From Ruminococcaceae bacterium Marseille-P2935 (GTDB lineage: Bacteria; Bacillota; Clostridia; Oscillospirales; Ruminococcaceae): a stretch of 64,000 bases of DNA. Numbering within the stretch: position 1 is the first letter of the stretch; each line of letters opens with the position of its first letter. The translations under genes and the position numbers were made by a program. Below the pieces are notes generated by a model. The model saw nothing but the letters and a program-made list of their open reading frames with translations. It made no database searches and was not told the origin of the DNA. The stretch spans positions 1,487,604 to 1,551,603 of the forward strand of contig LT629952.1 in assembly GCA_900104565.1 (NCBI GenBank), given 5' to 3'. Below are positions 38,915-47,902 of the stretch, piece after piece.

Positions 38915-40279
38915 CTATTCCCTCCCTAATAATTTTTCCTTATTTCTGCCCAAAAAACCTATGTCATAGCTGCCCGAAACAAAATTTTCATTGCGCAAAA
39001 GGCTCAGCTGGAAGTCAATGTTGGTATCGACACCCTCTACCAAAAATTCTGCCAAAGCCCAGCGCATCTTTAAAATAGCTTCTTCCCGGGTGGGCGCATA
39101 AGCAATCAGCTTACCAATCATGGAATCGTAGTATGGGGTTATAGTATACCCGGCGTATACAGCACTGTCAATACGAATTCCAGGGCCTCCCGGTACATAC
39201 AGCGCCATAATGGTGCCGGGGGACGGCCGGAAGTTTTCGGCCGGGTTTTCGGCATTAATACGGCATTCAATGGCATGCCCGGTTTGTTTTACGTCTTTTT
39301 GTGTCAGATGCAGTTTTTCACCCGCTGCAATTAAAATCTGCTGCTTTACAATATCAACCCCGGTCACCATCTCGGTAATCGGGTGCTCTACCTGCACCCG
39401 GGTGTTCATCTCCATAAAATAGTAGTTGCCCTTTTCATCTACCAAAAACTCAATGGTTCCGGCGTTTTTATATCCAACGGCCTTGGCAACCTTGACTGCA
39501 TCCGCACCCATACGGCTGCGCAGGTCTTCAGTCATTACACTGGCGGGCGAAGGACATTCCTCCAGCACTTTTTGGTTACGGCGCTGCATGGAACAATCCC
39601 GCTCGCCCAGATGCACTACATTGCCGTAATGATCGGCCAGCAGCTGAATTTCAATATGGCGGGGCTCAATGATAAATTTTTCGATATAAACCCCGTCATC
39701 CCCAAAAAAGCTGAGGGCTTCCTGCTTTACCACCGGCAGTGCCGCGGTTAGTTCCTTCTTATTTTGAATCAGTCGAATACCCCGGCCACCTCCGCCTGCA
39801 GAGGCTTTGATCATAACCGGGTAACCAATCTTTTGGGCAATTTCTACCGCCTCTTCAACCGAGCGCACCGCACCGTCCGAGCCGGGCACTACAGGTACGC
39901 CTGCGTTTTTGGTTGTCAATTTTGCCTGGGCTTTGTTTCCCATCAAATCGATGGTTGCAGCATCCGGTCCAATAAAGGTGATTCCGCATTTTTTGCATGC
40001 CCTTGCAAAGGCCGCATTTTCGGAAAGAAAACCAAACCCCGGATGTACTGCCTGTGCACCAGTCATGGTACAGGCCGAAAGAATTGCCTGTACATTTAAG
40101 TAGCTGTCTTTGGTGGGGGCAGGCCCCACACACACCGTCTCGTCAGCAATTTGGGCATGCAGGGCGGTTTTATCCGCCTCGGAACAGATCGCTACCGTAG
40201 AGATGCCCAGCTCCCGGCAGGCCCTGATAATGCGCACCGCGATTTCACCGCGGTTGGCGATTAAAATTTTACAAAACAT
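38915..40279 (-). CDS. accC: Biotin carboxylase
   Basis: 454 residues. MFCKILIANRGEIAVRIIRA start, the glycine-rich ATP loop KASAGGGGRGIR, ERDCSMQRRNQKVLEE and EMNTRVQVEHPITEMVTG are all present. Carboxylates the biotin on AccB using bicarbonate and ATP. Sits between fabZ and accD. Confidence 0.98.
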   Translation of the reverse strand: MFCKILIANRGEIAVRIIRACRELGISTVAICSEADKTALHAQIADETVCVGPAPTKDSYLNVQAILSACTMTGAQAVHPGFGFLSENAAFARACKKCGITFIGPDAATIDLMGNKAQAKLTTKNAGVPVVPGSDGAVRSVEEAVEIAQKIGYPVMIKASAGGGGRGIRLIQNKKELTAALPVVKQEALSFFGDDGVYIEKFIIEPRHIEIQLLADHYGNVVHLGERDCSMQRRNQKVLEECPSPASVMTEDLRSRMGADAVKVAKAVGYKNAGTIEFLVDEKGNYYFMEMNTRVQVEHPITEMVTGVDIVKQQILIAAGEKLHLTQKDVKQTGHAIECRINAENPAENFRPSPGTIMALYVPGGPGIRIDSAVYAGYTITPYYDSMIGKLIAYAPTREEAILKMRWALAEFLVEGVDTNIDFQLSLLRNENFVSGSYDIGFLGRNKEKLLGRE

Positions 40280-40301
40280 GGGTTACACCCTTTCTGACGG
40301 G

Positions 40302-40739
40302 TTATTTATTTTCGCTGAGGGCAAAGGTGAGCTCGGCAGTCACTGCTTTTTCGCCGTCCACTGTAGCCACTGCTTTGCCTATGCCTACCGGCCCTTTGCA
40401 ACGGGTAATTTCAACCTCCAAGCGCAGGGTATCTCCCGGCACTACCTGGCGGCGGAAGCGGGCGTTTTCAATTTTAGCAAACAGCCCGATTTTCCCCCGG
40501 TTTTCAGGCAGCGACAGCATGCAAACCGCGCCTGCCTGCGCCAGCATCTCTATCATCAATACCCCAGGTGTTACCGGCATATCGGGGAAATGCCCTTTAA
40601 ACCAAAATTCGTCCTCTTTCATATGTTTAACAGCCACCGCACGTACGCCCGGTTCCATCTCTAGCACCTCATCAATGAGGAGAAATGGGTCGCGGTGAGG
40701 AATAATCTCCATAATCTGTTCACGGTTCAGCAGCGCCAT
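40302..40739 (-). CDS. fabZ: 3-hydroxyacyl-ACP dehydratase FabZ
   Basis: 145 residues, hot-dog fold. [20 protein letters not shown] carries the catalytic His; [20 protein letters not shown] carries the Glu. Removes water from 3-hydroxyacyl-ACP. GGAAAGGTG precedes the ATG. A 240-base gap to accB holds nothing I recognise. Confidence 0.97.
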   Translation of the reverse strand: MALLNREQIMEIIPHRDPFLLIDEVLEMEPGVRAVAVKHMKEDEFWFKGHFPDMPVTPGVLMIEMLAQAGAVCMLSLPENRGKIGLFAKIENARFRRQVVPGDTLRLEVEITRCKGPVGIGKAVATVDGEKAVTAELTFALSENK

Positions 40740-40981
40740 GTCGTCACCTTTCCTTATCTTTCACCAGAGGTGTTTCTGAAAAAACTGACTTCCCCTCTGG
40801 AAAGCACAATAGTTTGCGCAGTATGGAAAGCGCCTGGAAAGCATTCTATAATCCTGACATTCCTGCCTTCAGGCTGCTATTCAGCAAAAGCGCCTGCACG
40901 TTTCACTGTTCAGAAACCTCTCGCATCTATTTTCAGTACTGTTATAAGTCAAAACCCTATATACATATTGCAAAAATACAT

Positions 40982-41425
40982 TTATTCAATGCACAAAATC
41001 GGCTGACCATACTCTACGCCATCGCCGTTTTTACATAGAATTTCGGTTACCACGCCGTCGTATTCGCTGGCCACCTCATTCATCAGCTTCATGGATTCAA
41101 TAATAAACAAAGTATCCCCTTTGTGTACCTGCTGGCCAATTTTGACAAAAGGCTCTTTGTCCGGCCCGGCGGCAGAATAAAAGGTACCTACAATGGGGGA
41201 TTTTACCACACTGCCCTGAAATGCCGTCGTATCTGTATCAGATGCCTGTACAGAAGGCTGCGCAGCCTGCATGGCTGCTGATGCAGACTGCAAAACTGCC
41301 GTCTGCACTGCGGCACGGCCTTCAATTTTTATTTCAAATTCTTTTGTTTTAATTTCCAGACCAGAAAGCCCATGCTGGTCAACGCCGGCCATCAGTGCCC
41401 GAATATTATCAATGTTAAATTCCAT
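40982..41425 (-). CDS. accB: Biotin carboxyl carrier protein of acetyl-CoA carboxylase
   Basis: 147 residues if ATG 41425 (AAAAGGTG six bases upstream) is used; an in-frame ATG at 41455 with GGAGGAG nine bases upstream would add ten residues, and both are plausible. MEFNIDNIRALMAGVDQHGL start, Ala/Gln-rich linker, and a biotinyl domain with ESMKLMNEV, whose Lys takes the biotin. First gene of the accB-fabZ-accC-accD-accA-acpP group; the leader contains a rod-like inverted repeat (41544-41641). Confidence 0.95.
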   Translation of the reverse strand: MEFNIDNIRALMAGVDQHGLSGLEIKTKEFEIKIEGRAAVQTAVLQSASAAMQAAQPSVQASDTDTTAFQGSVVKSPIVGTFYSAAGPDKEPFVKIGQQVHKGDTLFIIESMKLMNEVASEYDGVVTEILCKNGDGVEYGQPILCIE

Positions 41426-41543
41426 ATTGCTCACCTTTTCCTCTACCTCTTTCATTGGAGATTTCTCCTCCTGCTACGGATAAGACCAAGCAGCCCCCTT
41501 TAAAAACAAGCTTTCTGCATCAATTTTAAGACGGGGTATTCTT

Positions 41544-41641
41544 CTTTGTGGCTGATTGCTGCTCCAAACAAATGTATTCTCCAGCCCTAAGGCCGGACAT
41601 ATTCTATACATGCCCTTTGAGCAAAGATATCAGCCACAAAG
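41544..41641 (-). ncRNA. Candidate rod-shaped RNA structure in the fabF-accB gap
   Basis: On the minus strand a 13-bp perfect stem (CTTTGTGGCTGAT / ATCAGCCACAAAG) encloses further nested stems: TGCTC/GAGCA with AAA/TTT, ATGTAT/ATACAT, and a tip CCGGCC-TTAG-GGCTGG. Together this gives about 33 pairs in about 98 bases, with internal loops. It lies 90 bases before accB, in the presumed leader of the acc genes or as an independent RNA. No known riboswitch consensus was recognised. Confidence 0.45.
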
Positions 41642-41842
41642 CAGTTCTAATAATTTGCTTATAAGCGGAAAGTTTACTGAAACCTTTTCCCTGGAGCGGA
41701 GTGTTATGGAAAAATTATGCTAGGGTATTACAAAGGAATGTTTAGCTGACGTAAAAAATGCGTCACGGCACCGTTTTACCGCAAAATGTGGGTCCTTTCC
41801 ATAAAAACATCCACACAACACAGTTTATCTTCCGCTATTATT

Positions 41843-43078
41843 TTAGTTATATTTTTTGAACGCTATGGTGCCGTTATGCCCGCCAAAACCCAGTGAATTA
41901 GAAATTGCATACCTGGCGTTGCAAGGCCGAACCCCTTCGGTGATATAATCCAGGTCGCATTGCTCATCTTTAACCTGGTAACCGGCAGTGGCCGGCAAAA
42001 CGCCTTCCTGCAGCGCCATGATGCACGCCAAAGCCTCTACTGCTCCCGCAGCCCCCAGCATATGCCCGGTAAGGGATTTGGTGGAACTGACCGCTACATG
42101 CTGCGCATCGCTGCCAAATGCTTTTTTAATCGCAATTGTCTCATATAAATCATTCAGTGTGGTGGAGGTTCCATGGGCATTAATATAATCCACCTCTTTT
42201 GGGGTAATGCCCGCTTCGGCAATGGCCAGCTCCATAGCCTTGGCACAGCCCGAGCCCTCCGGGTCTGGGCTGGTCATGTGGTAGGCGTCTCCGGTAGCCC
42301 CATAGCCTACAATTTCGCCATAAATTTTGGCGCCGCGCCTTACCGCATGCTCATACTCTTCCAGAACAAGCATGGCAGCGCCTTCACCCATTACAAAACC
42401 GCTGCGTTCTTTGTCAAAAGGAATGGAGGCACGGTCGGGGTCGGTGCTTGGACTGAGGGCCCCCATATTATGGAAACCGGCCATAGAAAATTCTGTAATA
42501 GCAGCCTCTGACCCACCGGTAACTGCTGCGTCCAGGTAACCGTGTTTAATCGCCCGGAACGCTTCCCCAATGCAGTGGGTAGAAGTGGCGCAGGCGGTTA
42601 CCATTCCTATGTTTGCACCTTTAAAGCCATATTCCATCGCTATGGTGCCCGCCGCCATGTTGGATATCATCATAGGCACAAAGAAAACAGACACCCTGGA
42701 AGGCCCTTTTTCCATGTATTTTGCATGCTCCTGCTCAATAGACTGAAACCCGCCAATGCCGCTTCCTGCTATTACACCAATACGGAAGGGGTCTTCCATA
42801 TGGTTTTGAATTTGCGACATTTCAACTGCCTGCCGGGCCGCAGCAAGGGCAAACTGGTTAAAGCGGTCCATTCTGCGGGCTTCTTTTTTACCTATGCCAA
42901 AGTTTTCGGGGTTAAAGTCGTCTATCGTGGCTGCAATCGAAATACCAACCCTACTTGTATCAAAGGAGGTAATCGTTTTAAAGCCATGCCGGTTTTCTTT
43001 TATGCTGTTCCAAAATTCGTCAATATTTTTTCCAATGGGAGTTACCGCCCCCATACCGGTTACCACAACTCTTTTCAT
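41843..43078 (-). CDS. fabF: 3-oxoacyl-ACP synthase II (FabF)
   Basis: 411 residues from ATG 43078 (AAAGGA ten bases upstream); a longer frame reaches 43108 but the promoter at 43108-43136 shows it is not transcribed. Condenses malonyl-ACP with acyl-ACP. The active-site Cys is in TACATSTHCIGEA, and the two His are in NAHGTSTTLND and TKSLTGHMLGAAG. It is separated from fabG by 345 bases with its own promoter. Confidence 0.97.
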   Translation of the reverse strand: MKRVVVTGMGAVTPIGKNIDEFWNSIKENRHGFKTITSFDTSRVGISIAATIDDFNPENFGIGKKEARRMDRFNQFALAAARQAVEMSQIQNHMEDPFRIGVIAGSGIGGFQSIEQEHAKYMEKGPSRVSVFFVPMMISNMAAGTIAMEYGFKGANIGMVTACATSTHCIGEAFRAIKHGYLDAAVTGGSEAAITEFSMAGFHNMGALSPSTDPDRASIPFDKERSGFVMGEGAAMLVLEEYEHAVRRGAKIYGEIVGYGATGDAYHMTSPDPEGSGCAKAMELAIAEAGITPKEVDYINAHGTSTTLNDLYETIAIKKAFGSDAQHVAVSSTKSLTGHMLGAAGAVEALACIMALQEGVLPATAGYQVKDEQCDLDYITEGVRPCNARYAISNSLGFGGHNGTIAFKKYN

Positions 43079-43107
43079 TGGGTGGCCGTCCTTTCTTTGG
43101 TGAATCA

Positions 43108-43136
43108 ATTATAAGTTTTACAAAAATATGTTTCAA
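43108..43136 (-). promoter_or_regulatory. fabF promoter
   Basis: Minus-strand TTGAAA (43131-43136), 17-bp spacer, TATAAT (43108-43113), about 25 bases before the fabF ribosome site region. The spacer includes TATTTTTGTAAAA, which partly resembles the palindrome in the fabH-fabD gap. The gap also has an inverted repeat ATTCTATA / TATAGAAT (43373-43380, 43411-43418) just after fabG. Confidence 0.72.
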
Positions 43137-43423
43137 TCACACTTACAACCTCAACAGGAGTGATTTCCGCCGGGAAGGAAAACGGTCTTAGCCGCATATC
43201 ATCTTTTTAAACAGCCCTGCACCAATTCACCTGTTGACAGCTCTTATGCAATTACACAACCGTTATGCTGCTTGAATCACCCGTACCACAGTTGCAGGCA
43301 GGTTCAACCATCCGGTTTTTGCATATTTGCAACACAAGCTAAAAGCTGCTTTTCACCCGCAATATTCACTGTATTCTATAAGTCATACGCCGGTTGCCTG
43401 GCTTGCACTGTATAGAATCTTTT

Positions 43424-44167
43424 TTACATTATAATTCCGCCGTCTACCTCAATTACCTGACCGGTAATATACGCTGCGTCTTCCGACGCCAAAAACAATG
43501 CGGTTCCGGCAATTTCTTCCGGTTTACCATACCGCTTAAGGCTAATGGCCGAAAGCATTATTTCCCTTTGTTTTTCATTTAAAGCGGCTGTCATGGGAGT
43601 TTCGATAAAACCAGGGGCTATAGCATTTACCGTAATGCCACGTCCCCCTAGTTCTTTGGCAGCCGATTTGGTAAGCCCAATAATACCTGCTTTGGAAGCA
43701 CTATAGTTTGCCTGGCCAGGGTTGCCATATAAGCCTACTACCGAAGTCAGGTTAATGATTCGGCCGCTTCGCTGCTTCATCATGACCGCGCTGGCAAAAT
43801 GCATGAGGTTAAATACGCTTTTCAGGTTAGAGGCGATCACCTCGTCAAACTGCTCTTCGCTCATACGGGGCAGCAGGGTATCGCGGGTAATACCGGCGTT
43901 GTTCACCAGCACGTCCAGCGAGCCAAACCGTTGCTGAACCTCTTTCACCATCTCGCCGCAGCGTGTAAAATCAGAAACATCTCCAAAAAAGCATTCGGCC
44001 TGCGCGCCTAATGCCCTGCAATCCTCCAGCACCTGCCGGCCGCCGCGCTCCAGGGAACTTTCATTGCGTATATTTACCGCCACCTGGTAGCCTTCTTTTG
44101 CAAAGCGCCGGGCAATGGCTGCGCCAATTCCCTGTGCCGCCCCAGTGACCAAAACGGTTTTACTCAA
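43424..44167 (-). CDS. fabG: 3-oxoacyl-ACP reductase (FabG), TTG start
   Basis: 247 residues. TTG 44167 has GGAGG eight bases upstream and overlaps the fabK end by eight bases. NADPH-binding VTGAAQGIGAAIARRFA, NNAGITRD, Ser in LTSVVGLYG and YSASKAG are the SDR motifs; EVDGGIIM ends the protein as in FabG. Reduces 3-oxoacyl-ACP. Confidence 0.96.
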   Translation of the reverse strand: MSKTVLVTGAAQGIGAAIARRFAKEGYQVAVNIRNESSLERGGRQVLEDCRALGAQAECFFGDVSDFTRCGEMVKEVQQRFGSLDVLVNNAGITRDTLLPRMSEEQFDEVIASNLKSVFNLMHFASAVMMKQRSGRIINLTSVVGLYGNPGQANYSASKAGIIGLTKSAAKELGGRGITVNAIAPGFIETPMTAALNEKQREIMLSAISLKRYGKPEEIAGTALFLASEDAAYITGQVIEVDGGIIM

Positions 44168-45116
44168 TGGTAATTCCTCCTTTACTCAAGGCATTTTTTA
44201 AAACATCCTGAGCATCCCCAACAATAAATTCAACAATTTCTTTTGCCGGCCGAACCTCTTTTACTAGCCCAGCAATCTGGCCGGACATAAAGGTACCTTC
44301 CTGCATATTTCCTTCCTGCACCGCTTTGCGGTACGAGCCCACAGTCAGGTTTTCGACCGCTTCAAAACTGCCGTCTTCTTTTTCCAATTCCACAATTTTC
44401 TTTGTAAACCGGTTCTTCAAGGAGCGTACCGGATGCCCGTTTGCCCGGCCGGTCACTACCGTGTCGGTATCCTTGGCCTGGGCAACCAGTTTTTTATATT
44501 CCTCATGCGCGGGGGATTCCTCGGCGCAAATAAACGCCGTACCTACCTGGCAGCCCTGAGCCCCCAGCATGAGAGCTGCTGCAAAACCGCGGCCATCTGC
44601 AATGCCTCCCGCTGCAACCACAGGAATTTGAACTGCATCCACAACCTGTGGCACTAAGCACATGGTGGTAATCTCCCCAATATGACCGCCCGCCTCGGTG
44701 CCCTCTACTACCAGTGCGTCTGCTCCGGCGCGTTCCATTCTTCTGGCCAGAGCTACCGATGGGACTACCGGAATCACCTTGATCCCGGCTTCCTTCCATG
44801 CCGGAAAGTATTTGCCCGGATTGCCGGCACCAGTGGTAATGACCTTGACGCCTTCCTCCACACACAGGGCAGCGATTTCATCGGCATAGGGGCTCATCAG
44901 CATAATATTTACGCCAAAGGGTTTACTGGTAAGGGCTTTGGCCTCGCGGATCATTCCGCGCACCACATCTGCCGGGGCATTGGCAGCCCCTATTAGCCCA
45001 AGTCCGCCAGCCTCAGATACTGCTGCCGCAAGTTTCGCGTTGGCAATCCAAGCCATACCGCCCTGAATAATCGGGTACTGTATTCCAAGCAGTTGGGTTA
45101 GTTTTGTCTTTATCAT
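44160..45116 (-). CDS. fabK: Enoyl-ACP reductase II (FabK)
   Basis: 318 residues, FMN TIM barrel of the nitronate monooxygenase superfamily. YPIIQGGMAWIANAKLAAAV, EGTEAGGHIG and AAGGIADGRGFAAALMLGAQ are the FMN-binding parts. The FAS context and the conserved KNRFTKK region support FabK. It performs the final NAD(P)H reduction of each elongation cycle. No FabI or FabL is seen in the window. Confidence 0.95.
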   Translation of the reverse strand: MIKTKLTQLLGIQYPIIQGGMAWIANAKLAAAVSEAGGLGLIGAANAPADVVRGMIREAKALTSKPFGVNIMLMSPYADEIAALCVEEGVKVITTGAGNPGKYFPAWKEAGIKVIPVVPSVALARRMERAGADALVVEGTEAGGHIGEITTMCLVPQVVDAVQIPVVAAGGIADGRGFAAALMLGAQGCQVGTAFICAEESPAHEEYKKLVAQAKDTDTVVTGRANGHPVRSLKNRFTKKIVELEKEDGSFEAVENLTVGSYRKAVQEGNMQEGTFMSGQIAGLVKEVRPAKEIVEFIVGDAQDVLKNALSKGGITIE

Positions 45117-45221
45117 TGTTTATTTCATCCTTTCGGCGAAGTCTGCATCAGAGTGTGTTTTCAGCAACTGTCTGTCTTTCAAAAAACACACTTTAACATT
45201 ATATATTTTACCAAAATATAT

Positions 45222-46214
45222 TTACCATTCAAATACCGATGCACCATAGGTTAACCCGGCGCCAAAACCAACAATACAAACTTTGTCCCCTTTATTCAGT
45301 TTTCTGTCCCGGTTTAGTTCATCCAACGCAATGGGGATGCTAGCGCTGGAGGTGTTGCCGTAGCGGCTCATGTTCAGGTAAGCTGCCTCTATGGGAAGCC
45401 CCAGGTATTTCATGGCTGTATGCACAATACGGTAGTTTGCCTGGTGGGGAACAATAATCTTCAGCTCCTGGGGCTGAATTCCTGCCTTTTGGCACGCCGT
45501 CTCAACCGCCTCGCTCATAGCTTTGGTGGCAAACTTATAAACCTCTTTTCCGTCCATTACCAAGTAGCCGTTGTCTTCAGCGTGAATACCTGGATAGGGC
45601 GTGCGGCCGTCCAACGTCTCAAACGGGTTTTTCGGTACATTCCTTTTGGTGTAAATACGGGGGACCCCGCTGCCGTCTGACGAAAGAAAGGTATGGTACA
45701 AACCGTCGCTTTTTTCGACCAAACAGGCGCCAGCGCCATCACCAAACAGCACACAGGTGGCCCGGTCGGAATAATCGACCATGCTGGATATTTTTTCGGT
45801 ACCAATAACCAGCACCTTGCGCACTTCGTCATCTTTTAAATAACGGTATGCCATATCCAATGCATAAACAAAACCGGTGCAGGCACAGTTCATGTCAATA
45901 CACATACAGCGGTCAATCCCCAAGGCGCCCTGTATCATACAGGAGACAGAAGGAGTAACATAATCAGGTGTTACACAGGACACTAAAATCATATCTATGT
46001 CATTGGGGCTGCAGCCCGCTTGCTCCAATGCAAGCTTGGCGGCCTCTGCCCCCATATACCAGGGGCTTTCCCCCTCGCTGATATGTCGGTTTTTTATTCC
46101 TGTGCGGGTGCTGATCCATTCATCGCTGGTTTCCACCATCTTTGTAAAGTCCTCGTTGCTGACCACCCGCTTGGGTAGGTACCTTCCCGTAGAGACGATT
46201 CGTATTCCGCTCAC
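45222..46214 (-). CDS. fabH: 3-oxoacyl-ACP synthase III (FabH), GTG start
   Basis: 330 residues from GTG 46214, with AAGGGGG seven bases upstream; the frame is open to an ATG at 46247 without a ribosome site. Starts fatty acid synthesis by condensing acyl-CoA with malonyl-ACP. The catalytic Cys is in DMNCACTGFVYALD, His and Asn in VPHQANYRIV and RYGNTSSASIP. First gene of the minus-strand block and divergent from fabD. Confidence 0.96.
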   Translation of the reverse strand: MSGIRIVSTGRYLPKRVVSNEDFTKMVETSDEWISTRTGIKNRHISEGESPWYMGAEAAKLALEQAGCSPNDIDMILVSCVTPDYVTPSVSCMIQGALGIDRCMCIDMNCACTGFVYALDMAYRYLKDDEVRKVLVIGTEKISSMVDYSDRATCVLFGDGAGACLVEKSDGLYHTFLSSDGSGVPRIYTKRNVPKNPFETLDGRTPYPGIHAEDNGYLVMDGKEVYKFATKAMSEAVETACQKAGIQPQELKIIVPHQANYRIVHTAMKYLGLPIEAAYLNMSRYGNTSSASIPIALDELNRDRKLNKGDKVCIVGFGAGLTYGASVFEW

Positions 46215-46332
46215 AGTGTTTCCCCCTTGCTTTTCTGCCGCAATCATGCTATCATTTTATCAAATAAAAATGTAACGGTTGTAACAAATTATGTTTTTAA
46301 GGATATGCAATTTTCTTCGGTTTGTCAATGGT

Positions 46333-46350
46333 TATTTTGTTAACAAAATA
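46333..46350. promoter_or_regulatory. Perfect palindrome between fabH and fabD, candidate operator
   Basis: TATTTTGTTAACAAAATA is an uninterrupted 18-bp palindrome in the 334-base divergent gap. Its place suggests a regulator binding site controlling both directions. The sequence does not match the FapR or FabT consensus exactly, and no regulator gene is in the cluster. Confidence 0.45.
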
Positions 46351-46411
46351 TTTCTGTAACATTTTTAACTGGACGCTGGTCGAACATTGCCGTTATGAGA
46401 TGAATCAACAA

Positions 46412-46455
46412 ACAAAAGGCTTTTTCAGGCAAAACACCCTGGAACAGCCTTTTGT
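46412..46455 (+). other. Hairpin in the fabD leader
   Basis: ACAAAAGGCT-TTTTCAGG, an 8-base loop, CCTGGAAC-AGCCTTTTGT. It can fold on either strand and lacks a T-run after it on the plus strand. It may stabilise the fabD leader or end a minus-strand transcript; unclear. Confidence 0.45.
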
Positions 46456-46548
46456 GAAACGCAAAAAACCTTGCCTTCCCCCTCTTTACATGACAGGGGT
46501 TCTTCACAAATATTTTTGCCGACGTGAAACGGCGGAATGGAGTATATT

Positions 46549-47469
46549 ATGAAAGTTGCCTACTTATTCAGCGGACAGGGCTCCCAATACCCGGGAATGG
46601 GAAAGGAGTTCTTTGATCGTTTTGATCGTTGTAAAAAAATATTTCAGTGTGCGTCAGATATGTTAGGTTTTGATGCTGCAAAAACCGCATTTGAAGCAGA
46701 TGAAGCTACCCTGGCAAAAACCGAAATCTCTCAAGGGCTTATTTATACGGTCTCACTTTGTGCCTGGGATACACTTATACAGCACGGTAAACTGCCTTTA
46801 GCAGTAGCCGGGCATTCTTTGGGGGAATATGCCGCACTCACCTGTGCGGGAGCGTTCTCTATGGAGGACGGTTTTCGCATTATTAAAGCCCGTTCCCATG
46901 CCATGAGCGAAGCAGCCCAACAAAATCCCGGATGTATGGCGGCTGTAATCGGCCTTACAGAAGAGGCCGTGGAAGAAGTTTGTAAAAATACGGAGGGGTT
47001 TGTTCAGGCAGTCAATTACAACAGTCCTGAACAAACTGTAATTGCCGGCAGTATTTTTGCAGTGGAAGCAGCCTGTGAACAGTTTGGGCAGATGGGGGCA
47101 AAAACCGTTCGGCTTGCGGTGGCTTCGGCTTTTCATACCAGTTACATGGCCGAAGCAGCTGAAAAATTAAAAACGGTTTTGCAAAAAACTCCGCTACAGC
47201 CGCTTCAACTGCCTTTTTACTGCAACCTTACCGGTGGTTTAATGAATCCCGAGCAAAGCCTGCCTCAATATTTAGCGGCGCATCAGGTCTCCCCAGTATT
47301 ATTTACAAAAGAAATTGACCATATGCTTACAGACGGGTTTGACACATTTATAGAACTTGGGCCAAACAAAGTTCTCACCATGCTGCTGAAGAAGGGGTGG
47401 CGGGGCCGCTGCACCGCGCTGAATGTTGAAAATCAGAAAACCTTGGAAAAAGCTTTGGAAACTCTTTAA
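46549..47469 (+). CDS. fabD: Malonyl-CoA:ACP transacylase (FabD)
   Basis: 306 residues from ATG 46549 (TGGAG six bases upstream). Loads malonate onto ACP. LFSGQGSQYPGMG is the oxyanion loop, Ser in GHSLGEYAALTCAG the nucleophile and His in SAFHTSYM the base. It is on the opposite strand from all other fab genes, diverging from fabH, which is unusual for Clostridia, where fabD normally sits between fabK and fabG. Confidence 0.97.
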   Translation: MKVAYLFSGQGSQYPGMGKEFFDRFDRCKKIFQCASDMLGFDAAKTAFEADEATLAKTEISQGLIYTVSLCAWDTLIQHGKLPLAVAGHSLGEYAALTCAGAFSMEDGFRIIKARSHAMSEAAQQNPGCMAAVIGLTEEAVEEVCKNTEGFVQAVNYNSPEQTVIAGSIFAVEAACEQFGQMGAKTVRLAVASAFHTSYMAEAAEKLKTVLQKTPLQPLQLPFYCNLTGGLMNPEQSLPQYLAAHQVSPVLFTKEIDHMLTDGFDTFIELGPNKVLTMLLKKGWRGRCTALNVENQKTLEKALETL

Positions 47470-47902
47470 TCTGTTCCGCCCCCTGTTTATTTTTACCGGC
47501 AGCTATCATTTTTTATAATTCTAACCCGGTGGTTCTAAAAAGTCACATGTAATAGAAAATTCGCTGCAAAAAAGCAGTTATAAGGCAAGCAGTAAAGAAA
47601 TACTGACATTTCGAGTGTTTTAATGCATCAGATGCCTTTTACTGTAGAATATGTTAGAACTGGGGGCTTTTTAGCCTCCCCCTAACCAAGTTTTACAAAG
47701 AAATGGCCGGCTTGTTTAAAGGTTTCCACTTGTTGAAAGCTAATTTAGCGGCAACCAACCTTTTTCATGCATGTAGTACAGTTTCTAAGCCGCCGGGCAA
47801 AACCAATCTTTTCCTGCTGTGCATCGTTTAGACACGGTCAATTCGGCAGAAAACCCTATCACGCAGGGATTATTTTTCTTTCCAGTTGAAGGAGGCAGAA
47901 CA
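47470..47902. other. Intergenic stretch between fabD and aroE
   Basis: A G5CT/AGCC-C5 hairpin lies at 47662-47683; it has no strong T-run afterwards. Otherwise no gene or known RNA motif is seen. Confidence 0.5.
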
